The notes beneath the pieces are model-generated. The model saw nothing but the letters and a program-made list of their open reading frames with translations, ran no database searches and was not told the DNA's origin. Shown here piece by piece: positions 43,575-52,644 of a stretch of 55,336 nucleotides of DNA (its first letter is position 1; each line of letters opens with the position of its first letter). The position numbers and the translations under genes are program-made. The DNA is taken from assembly GCF_913776295.1 (NCBI RefSeq), contig NZ_CAJYOJ010000009.1, forward strand, positions 1 to 55,336, written 5' to 3'. Origin of the DNA: an uncultured Pedobacter sp. GTDB taxonomy: Bacteria > Bacteroidota > Bacteroidia > Sphingobacteriales > Sphingobacteriaceae.

Positions 43575-44948
43575 TTATTTAATATACACTGTTTTAATAT
43601 TTACAAACTCATGAATGCCAAACTTACTGAGCTCACGGCCGTATCCAGACTGATTGATCCCTCCGAAAGGCAAAGCTGCATCTGATTTTACACCTTCATT
43701 TACAAAACAGGAGCCGGCTGCCAGTCTGTTTCGCGCAATATCTTCTGCCAGTAACGCATTTTCAGTGAAAACGGCCGCCCCTAATCCAAAATTGGTATCG
43801 TTGGCGATACGGATAGCATCATCGGTATCCGTTGCCGTGATAATGGCTGCTACCGGTCCGAATATCTCTTCATGATATGCGAGCACGCCGCTCTTTACAT
43901 GACTCAAAATAGTGGGCTGATAATAAGCATGGTTGCCATCCATAGCCGGAATTTCGCCTCCCAAAATACATTTCGCACCCTGTTCTATACTTTTTAAAAC
44001 CTGTTGATGTAATTCGTCGCGAAGATCTGCCCTTGCCATCGGACCAAGGTCTGTATTCGATTTTAGTGGATCTCCGGTTTTTTTCCTTTCCATTTCGGCC
44101 TTAAAAAGCTGGGTAAACTTTTCTTCTACCGACTCAATTACAATAAAGCGTTTCGCCGCAATACAACTTTGTCCATTATTGATCAACCTGGCTTCTGCGC
44201 ATATCTTCGCTGTTTTTTCCAAATCTGCATCTTCCAAAATGATATACGGATCGCTGCCACCGAGCTCCAACACTGTTTTCTTAATCAATTTACCGGCTTG
44301 TTCAGCTACTTTCTTACCAGCTTCGGTACTGCCGGTTAGTGTAATAGCCTTTATATATGGATTTTCGATTACTTTCGGAATGGCCTTACTGCTGCAAATC
44401 AGCGTTTTAAAAATATGCTGAGGAAATCCGGCATCTCCGATGATCTTTTCTATTTCGAGTGCACAGCCTGTAACACCCGAAGAATGTTTTAATACACCGG
44501 CATTACCAGCCATCAGCGCTGGAGCAAGAAAACGGAATACTTGCCAGAAAGGAAAATTCCAGGGCATAATGGCCAGTACCACACCGATAGGCTGAAAACT
44601 CACATAACTTTTTGTCGCATCTGTTGTAATGAGCTGATCGGCCAAAAAATCCGCACCATTTTTAGCATAATACTCGCAAACGGAAGCACATTTAAGTATT
44701 TCGGCAACACCGGCTTTTAACGGTTTCCCCATTTCTAAGGCCATTAATTTGGCTAATTGATCTTTGCGCGCTGCTAACAGTTTCGAAACCTGCAACAGTA
44801 ACCCGGAACGGGTTGGAAAATCAGTTTCTTTATAATTTAACCACGCCAGGTGCACCTGATCTATTTTCTGAGCTATTGCTTTTTCAGAATCCTCCTGGTA
44901 ATGTTTTATGATTGACCCGTTTACCGGGTTTATAGATGAAATGCTCAT
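43575..44948 (-). CDS. NAD(P)-dependent succinate-semialdehyde-type dehydrogenase
   Basis: 457 aa, the length of the short GabD/YneI group. Oxidises succinate semialdehyde or similar aldehydes to acids. Seen: MPWNFPFWQVFRF, TGSTEAGKKV (cofactor loop), the general-base Glu in VLELGGSDPYI, the catalytic Cys in NNGQSCIAAKRF (about residue 260) and EEIFGPVAAI. Between a histidine kinase (54 nt upstream) and the quinone oxidoreductase (14 nt downstream), all on the minus strand. Substrate by family similarity only. Confidence 0.92.
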   Translation of the reverse strand: MSISSINPVNGSIIKHYQEDSEKAIAQKIDQVHLAWLNYKETDFPTRSGLLLQVSKLLAARKDQLAKLMALEMGKPLKAGVAEILKCASVCEYYAKNGADFLADQLITTDATKSYVSFQPIGVVLAIMPWNFPFWQVFRFLAPALMAGNAGVLKHSSGVTGCALEIEKIIGDAGFPQHIFKTLICSSKAIPKVIENPYIKAITLTGSTEAGKKVAEQAGKLIKKTVLELGGSDPYIILEDADLEKTAKICAEARLINNGQSCIAAKRFIVIESVEEKFTQLFKAEMERKKTGDPLKSNTDLGPMARADLRDELHQQVLKSIEQGAKCILGGEIPAMDGNHAYYQPTILSHVKSGVLAYHEEIFGPVAAIITATDTDDAIRIANDTNFGLGAAVFTENALLAEDIARNRLAAGSCFVNEGVKSDAALPFGGINQSGYGRELSKFGIHEFVNIKTVYIK

Positions 44949-45002
44949 TTAGTAACAACAAGTGAGCATTTTAATTGTGTTGTTTATTTGAATATTATCG
45001 GA

Positions 45003-46148
45003 TTATGAAGCCAGCGGAACACAAAAATGGAAGGTAGAACCCACACCATAATCGCTTTCTGCCCAGATTTTACCTTGATGCAGATTTATAATTTCTGCAC
45101 TGAGGTATAAACCTATTCCAAACCCTGAAATGGTTTTAGTCTGTTGACTGGCTACACGATAAAACCGGTCAAAAAGTTTTTCCAGATCATGAGCCTGTAT
45201 ACCAATACCCTTGTCGGTTACAGAAACATGTACCTCATGGTCTATAATTGCCGATCGAACCAAAACTGTGCTATTTAGATCTGAATATTTTACGGCATTA
45301 CTGATTAGATTTGAAATAACTGAGCCAATTTTATCCTTGTCGGCATAAATTAATTTAGGGTTCCCTGCTTCAAAATCAATCTGGTTGGTGGGATAAATCA
45401 ACCGTAAATCTTCCACTACATCAAGTATTACTTTATCAAGGTCAACGTGTGATAAATTCAATTGGATTTTGCCCGATTCCAAACGCGATACATTTAAGAA
45501 AGAACTGATTAACGTACTCATTTTGCGAATCTGCTTTTGTACCTTCGACAGTGTATTGACAACAAAAAGATCGGTTAAATTTCTGCTTTGCATTAATTGT
45601 ATGTAGGCACTTATGGAAGTTAACGGCGTTTTCAGTTCATGGCTTACCATGCTGATGAAATCATTTTTTTGCTGTTCTTCCTTAATGCCAATTAAAATCT
45701 GTTCCTGATCCAGTGCTTCGCGTTGTAATTCAGTTTCTTTAATGGCATTTTTGGCTTTAACCATATCAGTAACATCGCTCGCGGTATGAAGAATACAATA
45801 TGGAATGCCAGATTCATTCTTAATCGGCCGGTATTCGTAAGTATAGTAAGCAGTTTGTAATTTTCCATCCCTCATCGTTTCGGCCGGGATGGCATCACCT
45901 TTATCTGTAATTCCTGTCAGTAACACATTTTTTAACATGTTGATAAAAGGCTGCCCTTTTAATTCAGGCACAGCGTCTTCCAGAGGTTTGCCTATAATAG
46001 AGCGGTCTTTACCCCAAAAATCAATCATGGCATCATTAGCCATTTCAATTACAATATCCTGTGAAGTATATATGGCTGTTGCATCTTTTGATAGGAAAAG
46101 GACCTCTAAAAGCTGATCATTACTTAAAACTTTTGAATAACTTTCCAT
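45003..46148 (-). CDS. PAS-domain sensor histidine kinase
   Basis: 381 aa, no membrane segment, so cytoplasmic. A PAS domain (about 10-135; DATAIYTSQDIVIEMANDAMIDFWGK and the TASDVTDMVKAK end), a short coiled coil, the HisKA dimerisation helix with H170 in MVSHELKTPLTS, and the HATPase_c domain with N-box SNLISNAVKYS, DKGIGI, FDRFYR and GFGIGLYLS. No receiver domain and no response regulator gene next to it: an orphan kinase that must signal to a partner elsewhere. Possibly co-transcribed with the two dehydrogenase genes downstream. Confidence 0.93.
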   Translation of the reverse strand: MESYSKVLSNDQLLEVLFLSKDATAIYTSQDIVIEMANDAMIDFWGKDRSIIGKPLEDAVPELKGQPFINMLKNVLLTGITDKGDAIPAETMRDGKLQTAYYTYEYRPIKNESGIPYCILHTASDVTDMVKAKNAIKETELQREALDQEQILIGIKEEQQKNDFISMVSHELKTPLTSISAYIQLMQSRNLTDLFVVNTLSKVQKQIRKMSTLISSFLNVSRLESGKIQLNLSHVDLDKVILDVVEDLRLIYPTNQIDFEAGNPKLIYADKDKIGSVISNLISNAVKYSDLNSTVLVRSAIIDHEVHVSVTDKGIGIQAHDLEKLFDRFYRVASQQTKTISGFGIGLYLSAEIINLHQGKIWAESDYGVGSTFHFCVPLAS

Positions 46149-46289
46149 ATATACAGTAGAAATTAAAACCCGGCTATGCTGATATTGAATAAATTAAATA
46201 AACTAAATATCATACAAGTTTAACTTCACAAATGTTTGGCTATTCTATAAATTGTTGATTTTTATGACGCGTTATTGATTTGCAGTAAG

Positions 46290-46870
46290 AAAAATTGGAT
46301 GCTTTTGGCAACATGCGCAGAGCAAACCTTTCGGTTATAAAACCTCACAGCAGCAACATGCGGTACACCATAAAGCGAACGGTGGGGGCTAATCGCCGCC
46401 AAAAACTACAAATCGCTCATTTACGAACAATACTTTTTCTTTTGGTTAAGAGAAATGAGCAGTCCGTTTCTTTTGGTAAAGTCGGCGCCGCTCGCCGTTC
46501 TTTCCGGTGGATGATCTGAACCATTCTGATTAACCACCTTCAAAGCGCCGGGATTTAATAACAACGGTGCTATGCTTTTAAGATCATGCCCAAAAGAAAC
46601 TTCCAGCGATAAATCTGACAGCAACGGGTACCTAGTGTGACAAATCAAAGCAAATGGTGGGTCTGCGATGGCCACGAACTACAGTGCCTAGGTTTCGATA
46701 AAACAGCAGGGCAAGGATTAAAATAGAAATAATTTGGGCACCATAACCCGGGCATGCCTTTTGAAAATAAACCTAAAGCAGCGAGCACCCGGTGAAACGG
46801 AATGACGAGATTTTCAATACCATTCCTATTCAAACAAATAGCCAACGGCCAGAAAAATAAATCAGACAAT
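46290..46870. repeat. Repeat-derived region with pseudo-ORFs
   Basis: Relatively GC-rich stretch with no normal gene. On the minus strand two overlapping frames in different phases (46645-46869 and 46421-46675) have Pro/Cys/Ser-rich, low-quality products. From memory, near-identical short products occur as spurious ORFs in many Bacteroidota genomes, which would make this a dispersed DNA repeat rather than a gene. TTTCTTTTGGTTAAG and TTTCTTTTGGTAAAGTCGG (46437-46486) also resemble the window's last 50 bases. Confidence 0.5.
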
Positions 46871-47059
46871 GATTAATATGGTTCCCGACTTGGATAATTT
46901 AAAATAATAGTGATATTCACCATGTCGCTTTATCTTTTCGATTTCACATACTTTACCAGACTTACCGTATTCATCAGACAAAAAATCGCCAATTCTTATG
47001 CTATCCAATTGGTTTATATTCAGTAATGCTCTTTTAATTAATGTAGATTTTTTTTCCAT
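46862..47059 (-). CDS. Small basic protein, unknown
   Basis: 65 aa from the ATG at 47059 (an earlier ATG at 47080 adds seven residues). Composition is protein-like with alternating charged and hydrophobic residues: an N-terminal Lys/Arg-rich helix, then DSIRIGDFLSDEY and a strand-rich C-terminus (HYYFKLSKSGTILIIV), suggesting a small beta-barrel of about 50 aa. No family recognised. Borders the repeat-derived region, so its reality is uncertain. Confidence 0.45.
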   Translation of the reverse strand: MEKKSTLIKRALLNINQLDSIRIGDFLSDEYGKSGKVCEIEKIKRHGEYHYYFKLSKSGTILIIV

Positions 47060-47080
47060 AATGATCGCGTTTTGAAGCAT

Positions 47081-47386
47081 TTACGCATTCAAAAACACTT
47101 TGGTTTTATTGGATCATAAATTACTTACAAATAAGTATTGAAAACACGAGGTTGCAACATTAATTAACTCAAATCCAAAAATAATACCAGTTATAAACTA
47201 GTTAATCAAACTCACTCCTATCTTCCCCGATAAATATATCAAAAAGAAGTAGGTGGGATATTGAATAGATCAAATGAAATGGATTTAATACACAGGCTTA
47301 TTGATTAGCTTTTATTGTGGTAACCGGAGGCATTTTTTTTGTATTGACAAATGCAATATGACTAAAGATTATCGAAGGCATGTGGT
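47081..47386. other. AT-rich intergenic region
   Basis: About 300 bases between the small basic protein and the Dabb gene. No frame, hairpin or repeat worth naming. The run TTTTTTTT near 47333-47340 is too far from a stem to be a terminator. Confidence 0.4.
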
Positions 47387-47683
47387 TTATTCGGCGTCGT
47401 AAATAACGACCTTTTCAAAATAACGCCTAAATTCATCTAAGAAAGCCTTGTGCAGTGGATGAACCTGATAAACATCGTGCGCTGCCAGATCTTCGAATAA
47501 TAAAAGCAGGCTGAAGGTGTAGGTGGTGTCTACAACCGAACGTTCAATAGGTGCCGGCACGCCGAGATGAAAAGTTTTAACTACTTCAATGTTTTCCAAT
47601 GTTTGTAAGCTGTTGCGAAAAGCAACTTTCTGCTCATCGGTGGTATCGGCTTTTAGCCAGAATAAAACGTGGTGTGCTATCAT
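47387..47683 (-). CDS. Dabb-domain (stress-responsive A/B barrel) protein
   Basis: 98 aa, exactly one dimeric alpha/beta-barrel Dabb domain: opening HHVLFWLKADTTDEQKVAF, middle FHLGVPAPIERSVVDTTYTFSLLLLFED, and closing YQVHPLHKAFLDEF, the HP-H motif typical of the family. Biochemical role unknown in bacteria. It starts 47 nt after the ligD stop on the same strand and may be co-transcribed with it. Confidence 0.88.
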   Translation of the reverse strand: MIAHHVLFWLKADTTDEQKVAFRNSLQTLENIEVVKTFHLGVPAPIERSVVDTTYTFSLLLLFEDLAAHDVYQVHPLHKAFLDEFRRYFEKVVIYDAE

Positions 47684-47730
47684 CTTTTAATTTTTTGCCA
47701 AATATAATGAAAGGATTAACGAAGCGGGCT

Positions 47731-50427
47731 TTATCCAAAAACACTTTTTGCTTTATCAACAGCTTTTATCAAATCTATTCCTTTGCCCAATACACCCTTA
47801 AACAGATCACCTTCCACCTTTAGGCGATCAATGGTATTAAAGATATTAAAATCTTTCATTTTTAAGCCTGGTTTAACCTCATCCCAATGTAATGGCATGG
47901 ATACCGTTGCACCAATTTTTGGTCGTAGCGAATAAGGCCCTGCTATAGTTGCTCCCGGTCTGTTCTGCAAAAAATCGAGGTACATTTTCCCTTTTCGGGC
48001 ACTGATCATCCGCTCAAGAGAGGTATATTTTGGTATTTGATTGTGCACCAGATTAACCACTATTTTGGCGAACATCTGGCTTTGATCGTAACTGTATTTA
48101 GCATTCAAAGGAATATAAATATGGATTCCGGTTGAGCCTGATGTTTTACAATAACTGGGAACATCAATGGCATCCAATACCTTTTTGGTTTCCAACGCGG
48201 TTTCCACTACCTGATCGAAGGTTTGTTTATCCGGATCTAAATCAATGACGCAGTAATCGGGATGATCGGGACTTTTTGTCCTGCTAAACCAGGGGTTCAT
48301 TTCTATACAGCCTAAGCTGGCCATCCAAAGCAAAGAAGCTTCATCTGTTCCAACCAGGTACTCCTTTTTTTCACCTTCGCCATTTTCATAAGGAAAAGTT
48401 TTGGCCCAATCCGGTGCTTTTCCTTTTACATCTTTTTGGTAAAAACTAGCGCCATGTATGCCACCCGGAAAACGGTTAAGTGATTGTGGACGGTCTTTCA
48501 GATAGGGTAAAATATATTCAGCAACCTGATAGTAATAATTGAACATATCTCTTTTCGTCACCTTATCTTCGGGCCAGTATATTTTGCTCAGGTTGGTAAA
48601 CTTAAGTTCATGCCCATTGATTTTTCTTACCTGGGTTTCATCTTTCGGATTTAACAAGGTCTTCCGAACTTTACCTTCAGGTGCCTTAATTGCTTTTGCG
48701 TGTGGGTTTGGGGCTTCGGTTTCTTCTACAACCTTTTCAGTTGGTGTTTCCACTTCTCTAACCACCTCTTTGGCTTTTTTGTCTTCGCGCATGCCCTGAA
48801 AAGACGGATGACGGAAAACGCCATCATCGGTTACTTCAGTAAAAGAAACTTCGCATACCAGTTCGGGTTTTAACCAGGTGGCTTTCGCCTTTGGCGGATT
48901 CGGCCTGAAACGGGAGGGTTTATTTACGTCAGGTATACTTTCAAAAGGACTTTTATCTACAATGAAGGGCTTAAACTGCTCCATCATCGATTTTTGAAGT
49001 TTATCTGAAAATCCTGTGCCTACTTTGCCTACATATTGCAATTTTCCCTTGTCGTAAACACCTAAAAGCAAGGAGCTGAAAGATTTGGCGGTATCGGCAT
49101 TCTTCGTGAAGCCTGCAATCACGACCTCCTGTCGTTTATGTACTTTAATTTTGAGCCATTCTTTGGATCTATAATTTGTACTGTACGTACTGTCTGTTTT
49201 TTTTGCTATAATCCCCTCTAAGCCCATCCTTTCAGCCGCATCAAAAAAATCAACACCACTTGCCTTAAAAACTTTTCCTAAACGTACCCGATCATCATTG
49301 GTAGGCAAAACCTCATTTAATATGGCCTGGCGCTGATAAAGTGGCAGCTCCATCAGGTTCTTACCATCATACCATAGGATATCAAACATATAAAACACAA
49401 GTTCTCCATCAGCTTCGCTTCTCCAATTCTGCAGTGAACCAAAATCAGATATGCCTTTTTCATTCAACACCAAAATTTCACCATCAAATACGGCGTTCAT
49501 TTTCCAGTCCGAAAGCAAATCGTAAATGGGATAAAACTTTTCATTGAAGGATTTATTATTTCTGGATAACAGATCAACCTTTCCTTTATTCAGAAACGCG
49601 AGGGCACGGTAACCATCCCATTTTACCTCATATTGCCAGTCAGGGTCGTCAAAGGGTTCGTTAACCAATGTGGCCAGCATTGGCTTTATGCCGGTGGGTA
49701 AAGCTGTTTTCGGAGCTTTTTTCAGGATACTCTTTACATCTACCGTTACCTCATCGCCCACTGATTTAGTTTCCTTTTTTGCTTTTTGCGCCGGACTTTT
49801 TTTTTCACTTTTTAAATCCTGTTCTTTTCCGGCTTTCCAAACCTTATCTGAAGTTTTTTCCATCTTTTCGATCGTTTTCCCGGAAAGCACGGATTTATCT
49901 TCTTTGGTGATATCTTTTGTGGAGGCGTAATCGTCTTTATGTTTGATCAACAGCCAACCGTTTTCGCCCATACCATTTGTTTTAACGAGTGCAAATTCGC
50001 CATGAAGTTTCTCTCCGTTAAGCTTGATTTTTAAAGAGCCGTCTCTTAGCTGGCTTAACAAATGTTTCTCCTGTGCTTTTTTGCCTTTAATGCGCTCTAT
50101 AGGTTCGTAGGTACCTTCGTCCCATACAATAACGGTCCCCCCACCGTATTCGCCCTTTGGTATAATCCCTTCAAAATCTTTATAGTCGTAAGGGTGATCC
50201 TCTACCATCATGGCCAACCGTTTTATTTTAGGATCGGTTGATGGCCCTTTGGGTATGGCCCAACTTTTTAAAACGCCTTCCATTTCGAGTCTGAAATCGT
50301 AATGCAACCTCGAAGCATCATGTTTTTGAATCACAAAATGTAACTTATTCCGATCGCTGCTTTTGCCTGATTTGGGTTCGGTGGTTTTTGAGAAATCGCG
50401 TTTGGAAACATACTTTTTCAGACTCAT
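47731..50427 (-). CDS. ligD: Multifunctional ATP-dependent DNA ligase LigD
   Basis: 898 aa with three domains. N-terminal 3'-phosphoesterase (about 10-165: FVIQKHDASRLHYDFRLEMEG, MMVEDHPYDY, GEYGGGTVIVWDEG); central ATP-dependent ligase with adenylated K269 in EVKWDGYRA, then FDGEILVL and EGIIAKK; C-terminal primase-type polymerase (about 600-898) with the acidic pair in CVIDLDPD and SGSTGIHIYIPL. LigD works with Ku in non-homologous end joining. No ku gene is in the window. A small DUF3606 gene sits 11 nt upstream. The domain order (phosphoesterase-ligase-polymerase) is that of Pseudomonas LigD; Mycobacterium has the polymerase first. Confidence 0.96.
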   Translation of the reverse strand: MSLKKYVSKRDFSKTTEPKSGKSSDRNKLHFVIQKHDASRLHYDFRLEMEGVLKSWAIPKGPSTDPKIKRLAMMVEDHPYDYKDFEGIIPKGEYGGGTVIVWDEGTYEPIERIKGKKAQEKHLLSQLRDGSLKIKLNGEKLHGEFALVKTNGMGENGWLLIKHKDDYASTKDITKEDKSVLSGKTIEKMEKTSDKVWKAGKEQDLKSEKKSPAQKAKKETKSVGDEVTVDVKSILKKAPKTALPTGIKPMLATLVNEPFDDPDWQYEVKWDGYRALAFLNKGKVDLLSRNNKSFNEKFYPIYDLLSDWKMNAVFDGEILVLNEKGISDFGSLQNWRSEADGELVFYMFDILWYDGKNLMELPLYQRQAILNEVLPTNDDRVRLGKVFKASGVDFFDAAERMGLEGIIAKKTDSTYSTNYRSKEWLKIKVHKRQEVVIAGFTKNADTAKSFSSLLLGVYDKGKLQYVGKVGTGFSDKLQKSMMEQFKPFIVDKSPFESIPDVNKPSRFRPNPPKAKATWLKPELVCEVSFTEVTDDGVFRHPSFQGMREDKKAKEVVREVETPTEKVVEETEAPNPHAKAIKAPEGKVRKTLLNPKDETQVRKINGHELKFTNLSKIYWPEDKVTKRDMFNYYYQVAEYILPYLKDRPQSLNRFPGGIHGASFYQKDVKGKAPDWAKTFPYENGEGEKKEYLVGTDEASLLWMASLGCIEMNPWFSRTKSPDHPDYCVIDLDPDKQTFDQVVETALETKKVLDAIDVPSYCKTSGSTGIHIYIPLNAKYSYDQSQMFAKIVVNLVHNQIPKYTSLERMISARKGKMYLDFLQNRPGATIAGPYSLRPKIGATVSMPLHWDEVKPGLKMKDFNIFNTIDRLKVEGDLFKGVLGKGIDLIKAVDKAKSVFG

Positions 50428-50438
50428 AAAATTAACTT

Positions 50439-50612
50439 TTATTTTTTCAAATAATCTTCGACTGCACTGGCTGAGTTACCAACAGTTTCAACTGCCGCCT
50501 TCAGCTTATCTTTGCTCACACCAAATTTATCAGACCAATAATCCAGTTCATAACCTTCGTTAACATTGATCCTTGCGCGATCAGCATTGCCTGTTTTTTG
50601 TTTGTCGTCCAT
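50439..50612 (-). CDS. DUF3606 small protein
   Basis: 57 aa, ATG at 50612, stop TAA at 50441-50439, 11 nt before the ligD start. Reads MDDKQKTGNADRARINVNEG, then YELDYWSDKFGVSKDKLKAAVETVG: the DUF3606 signature RIN...YE..YW...FGVS...L..AV..VG. Helical, hydrophilic, no known activity. The tight spacing makes it part of the ligD transcript. A related protein is encoded at 52219-52443. Confidence 0.88.
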   Translation of the reverse strand: MDDKQKTGNADRARINVNEGYELDYWSDKFGVSKDKLKAAVETVGNSASAVEDYLKK

Positions 50613-50719
50613 AACTGTTTTTGATTAGTTAAGGATAAAACAGTACCATAACAAAAAAGGTTTTAACATCCATTTTTTCAAACCGATATTAAAACCCAAA
50701 AAAATAAACATTGTAAATT

Positions 50720-51931
50720 TTAATCTGTCAACGCCGTAACCATTTCCGGTTCTGTTTCTTCAGCATAGGAAAAACTATTATTGGCAGCGAGAAAAATAAT
50801 CCTTAACCAAACCAGGAAATAAGGAAAGCTGATGATCGCCAAAGACAATGGATGTGACTTGGCAAAAGCCGGAAATAGTAATAGCGGAAAATTACACGTA
50901 ATCACCAATAAAATAGGTAATAATACCTTTTTCATTAACTTATTCCGCTCTTTAACATACCATACCCCTACCCCGATAATCGGAATGATAAAAGTACAGT
51001 CTTCGGCACCTGTACTAAACAATATGGGAAAAATCATGACAGATGACAGGATCATTAACTGGAATCTGCGTTTTTTGAAACCCGATAGGTTTATAAAAGG
51101 CAAAACAAAGAGTAAGGCACCAAGGCTCAGAAATAGAAAATTTGATATTTTCTTTTGATTAAAAAGTTCCCTGAAGAAACCCATTATGGAAATGTCAATC
51201 CCGCCACCAACTACATTTTGCATATTTTTACCCACTAAAGAGTTTTTCCATTCCACATAACTGTGCACTACATAATCAGGCGAAACGATCAGCATAGGCA
51301 GTAAAAAAATCACGACCGACCACAAAACCAGCCATAATATAAAGCGTGGCTTATCTTTAGAAAAGAAGAAAAAAACCAAGCCCACAACACCGTACAATTT
51401 GATAAAAGTACCCAATACAATAAAAAATGCAGACCAAATCCCCTTATTTTTATTCAGCAGGGTATAACTTAAAATCATTAGTGCCCCGGCACCTGCATTA
51501 AACTGCTGGTTAAGCATCGATTCAATTAAACAGGGAATGGCAATATAACCTACAGCTATTTTTTCGTCCGCTGTTAAGGGCAAGGTTTGCACGGCCTTAA
51601 AGAGCAGGAAGCAATTAAAAAGGTTCCATAATAATAATCCTATCCAATTATGAAAAATTGCAAAGGGGGCTATCAACAAACTAAAAATAGGTCCGTAATG
51701 ATTAGAATCATCATGATACGCCGGATAATTGGCATAAAGAGACCGTTCATGGAGTAAGTTTCTAAATGTATTTTCGAAGATCAGATAATTATTGTAACGG
51801 TTTGTTATCCATGAATCTATTACAAAAATAAGGGTGATTAATACCCATAAAAATAAAACAAACCGATTGTCCTGGTAAAACTTACGACCCGGAGATAGAT
51901 CTTGGCCGTTAGCCACAAAATAACTTAACAT
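50720..51931 (-). CDS. GT87/DUF2029-like integral membrane glycosyltransferase
   Basis: 403 aa from the ATG at 51931; 51955 is an alternative. About ten membrane helices. An early luminal loop with ENTFRNLLHERSLYANYPAYHDDSNHYGPIFSLLIAPFA is typical of polyprenyl-phosphate-mannose-dependent GT87/DUF2029 enzymes, with the Asp-x-x-x-Tyr-Gly-Pro pattern, and NQQFNAGAGALMILSY follows. Probably adds a sugar outside the membrane using a lipid-linked donor. No glycan cluster lies around it, so the acceptor is unknown. Family call moderate to good. Confidence 0.75.
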   Translation of the reverse strand: MLSYFVANGQDLSPGRKFYQDNRFVLFLWVLITLIFVIDSWITNRYNNYLIFENTFRNLLHERSLYANYPAYHDDSNHYGPIFSLLIAPFAIFHNWIGLLLWNLFNCFLLFKAVQTLPLTADEKIAVGYIAIPCLIESMLNQQFNAGAGALMILSYTLLNKNKGIWSAFFIVLGTFIKLYGVVGLVFFFFSKDKPRFILWLVLWSVVIFLLPMLIVSPDYVVHSYVEWKNSLVGKNMQNVVGGGIDISIMGFFRELFNQKKISNFLFLSLGALLFVLPFINLSGFKKRRFQLMILSSVMIFPILFSTGAEDCTFIIPIIGVGVWYVKERNKLMKKVLLPILLVITCNFPLLLFPAFAKSHPLSLAIISFPYFLVWLRIIFLAANNSFSYAEETEPEMVTALTD

Positions 51932-52218
51932 TGTAAAAAATATATTACAATACAATTATATAAATGTAAATTGATAAAACCTAATGATTTATAAATGAAA
52001 ATATTCCGTTAAGTGATAATATTAAAATTCAATTATCTTTAAGCCGATCTAAACGGGCTTTACAGATGATTCTATGAGCTATGAGCTTCAGTATCATCAA
52101 CATTTTGGGTTATCCAAATTACAGATGATATATTTTCTGAGATTTTAATGACAAAAAAGCAAAACCAAATTAAATCCCACCTGTTTAAATGAATGATTAC
52201 TAACCAAAATTCATAAAC

Positions 52219-52443
52219 ATGGAATATCAAGTTAATTCGATGAACTCGAGGAAAGAATTTATCGAAATCGCAGATGAGCAGGATCGCAATTATTGGGCCG
52301 ATAGACTGGGCATCAGTACTGAAAGGCTTAAATCAGCGGTAAAAGCGTTACACAGCATGGAATTTTCGAAACTAAAAGAACACTTCATGATGGAGAAAGT
52401 TAAATCCGGAAGTACCTACCAACGTTTTGTAAATCAATCATAA
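52219..52443 (+). CDS. DUF3606-like small protein
   Basis: 74 aa. EIADEQDRNYWADRLGISTERLKSAVKALHS (about residues 18-48) has the YW...LG(I/V)S...L..AV..V pattern of DUF3606, as in the protein before ligD, with an extra C-terminal extension of about 25 residues. Start chosen at the ATG at 52219; the ATG at 52240 is a possible alternative. A second small frame begins 3 nt after the stop. Confidence 0.7.
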   Translation: MEYQVNSMNSRKEFIEIADEQDRNYWADRLGISTERLKSAVKALHSMEFSKLKEHFMMEKVKSGSTYQRFVNQS

Positions 52444-52446
52444 AAT

Positions 52447-52644
52447 ATGGATTATAAAAACGAAAACAAAAATGCGGTAATGGTTGATCAGCCTATTACT
52501 GACTATACCCACTTAATTGATTTACCACCGGTTAAAGGCATTTTAGACCAGAAAGTTAAGGGTAATCATTTAAACCATCCAAAAGCGGAATTTAGAAATT
52601 TAACGGTTTTTTTTCACAAAAATGGTTTATCTAACTTGCTTTAA
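52447..52644 (+). CDS. Small polar protein, unknown
   Basis: 65 aa, ATG 3 nt after the stop of the DUF3606-like gene, so likely co-translated with it if real. Polar, Asn/Lys-rich start, then DLPPVKGILDQKVKGNHLNHPKAEF; no recognised family. Its 3' end overlaps the convergent serine hydrolase gene by 18 nt. Low certainty. Confidence 0.45.
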   Translation: MDYKNENKNAVMVDQPITDYTHLIDLPPVKGILDQKVKGNHLNHPKAEFRNLTVFFHKNGLSNLL

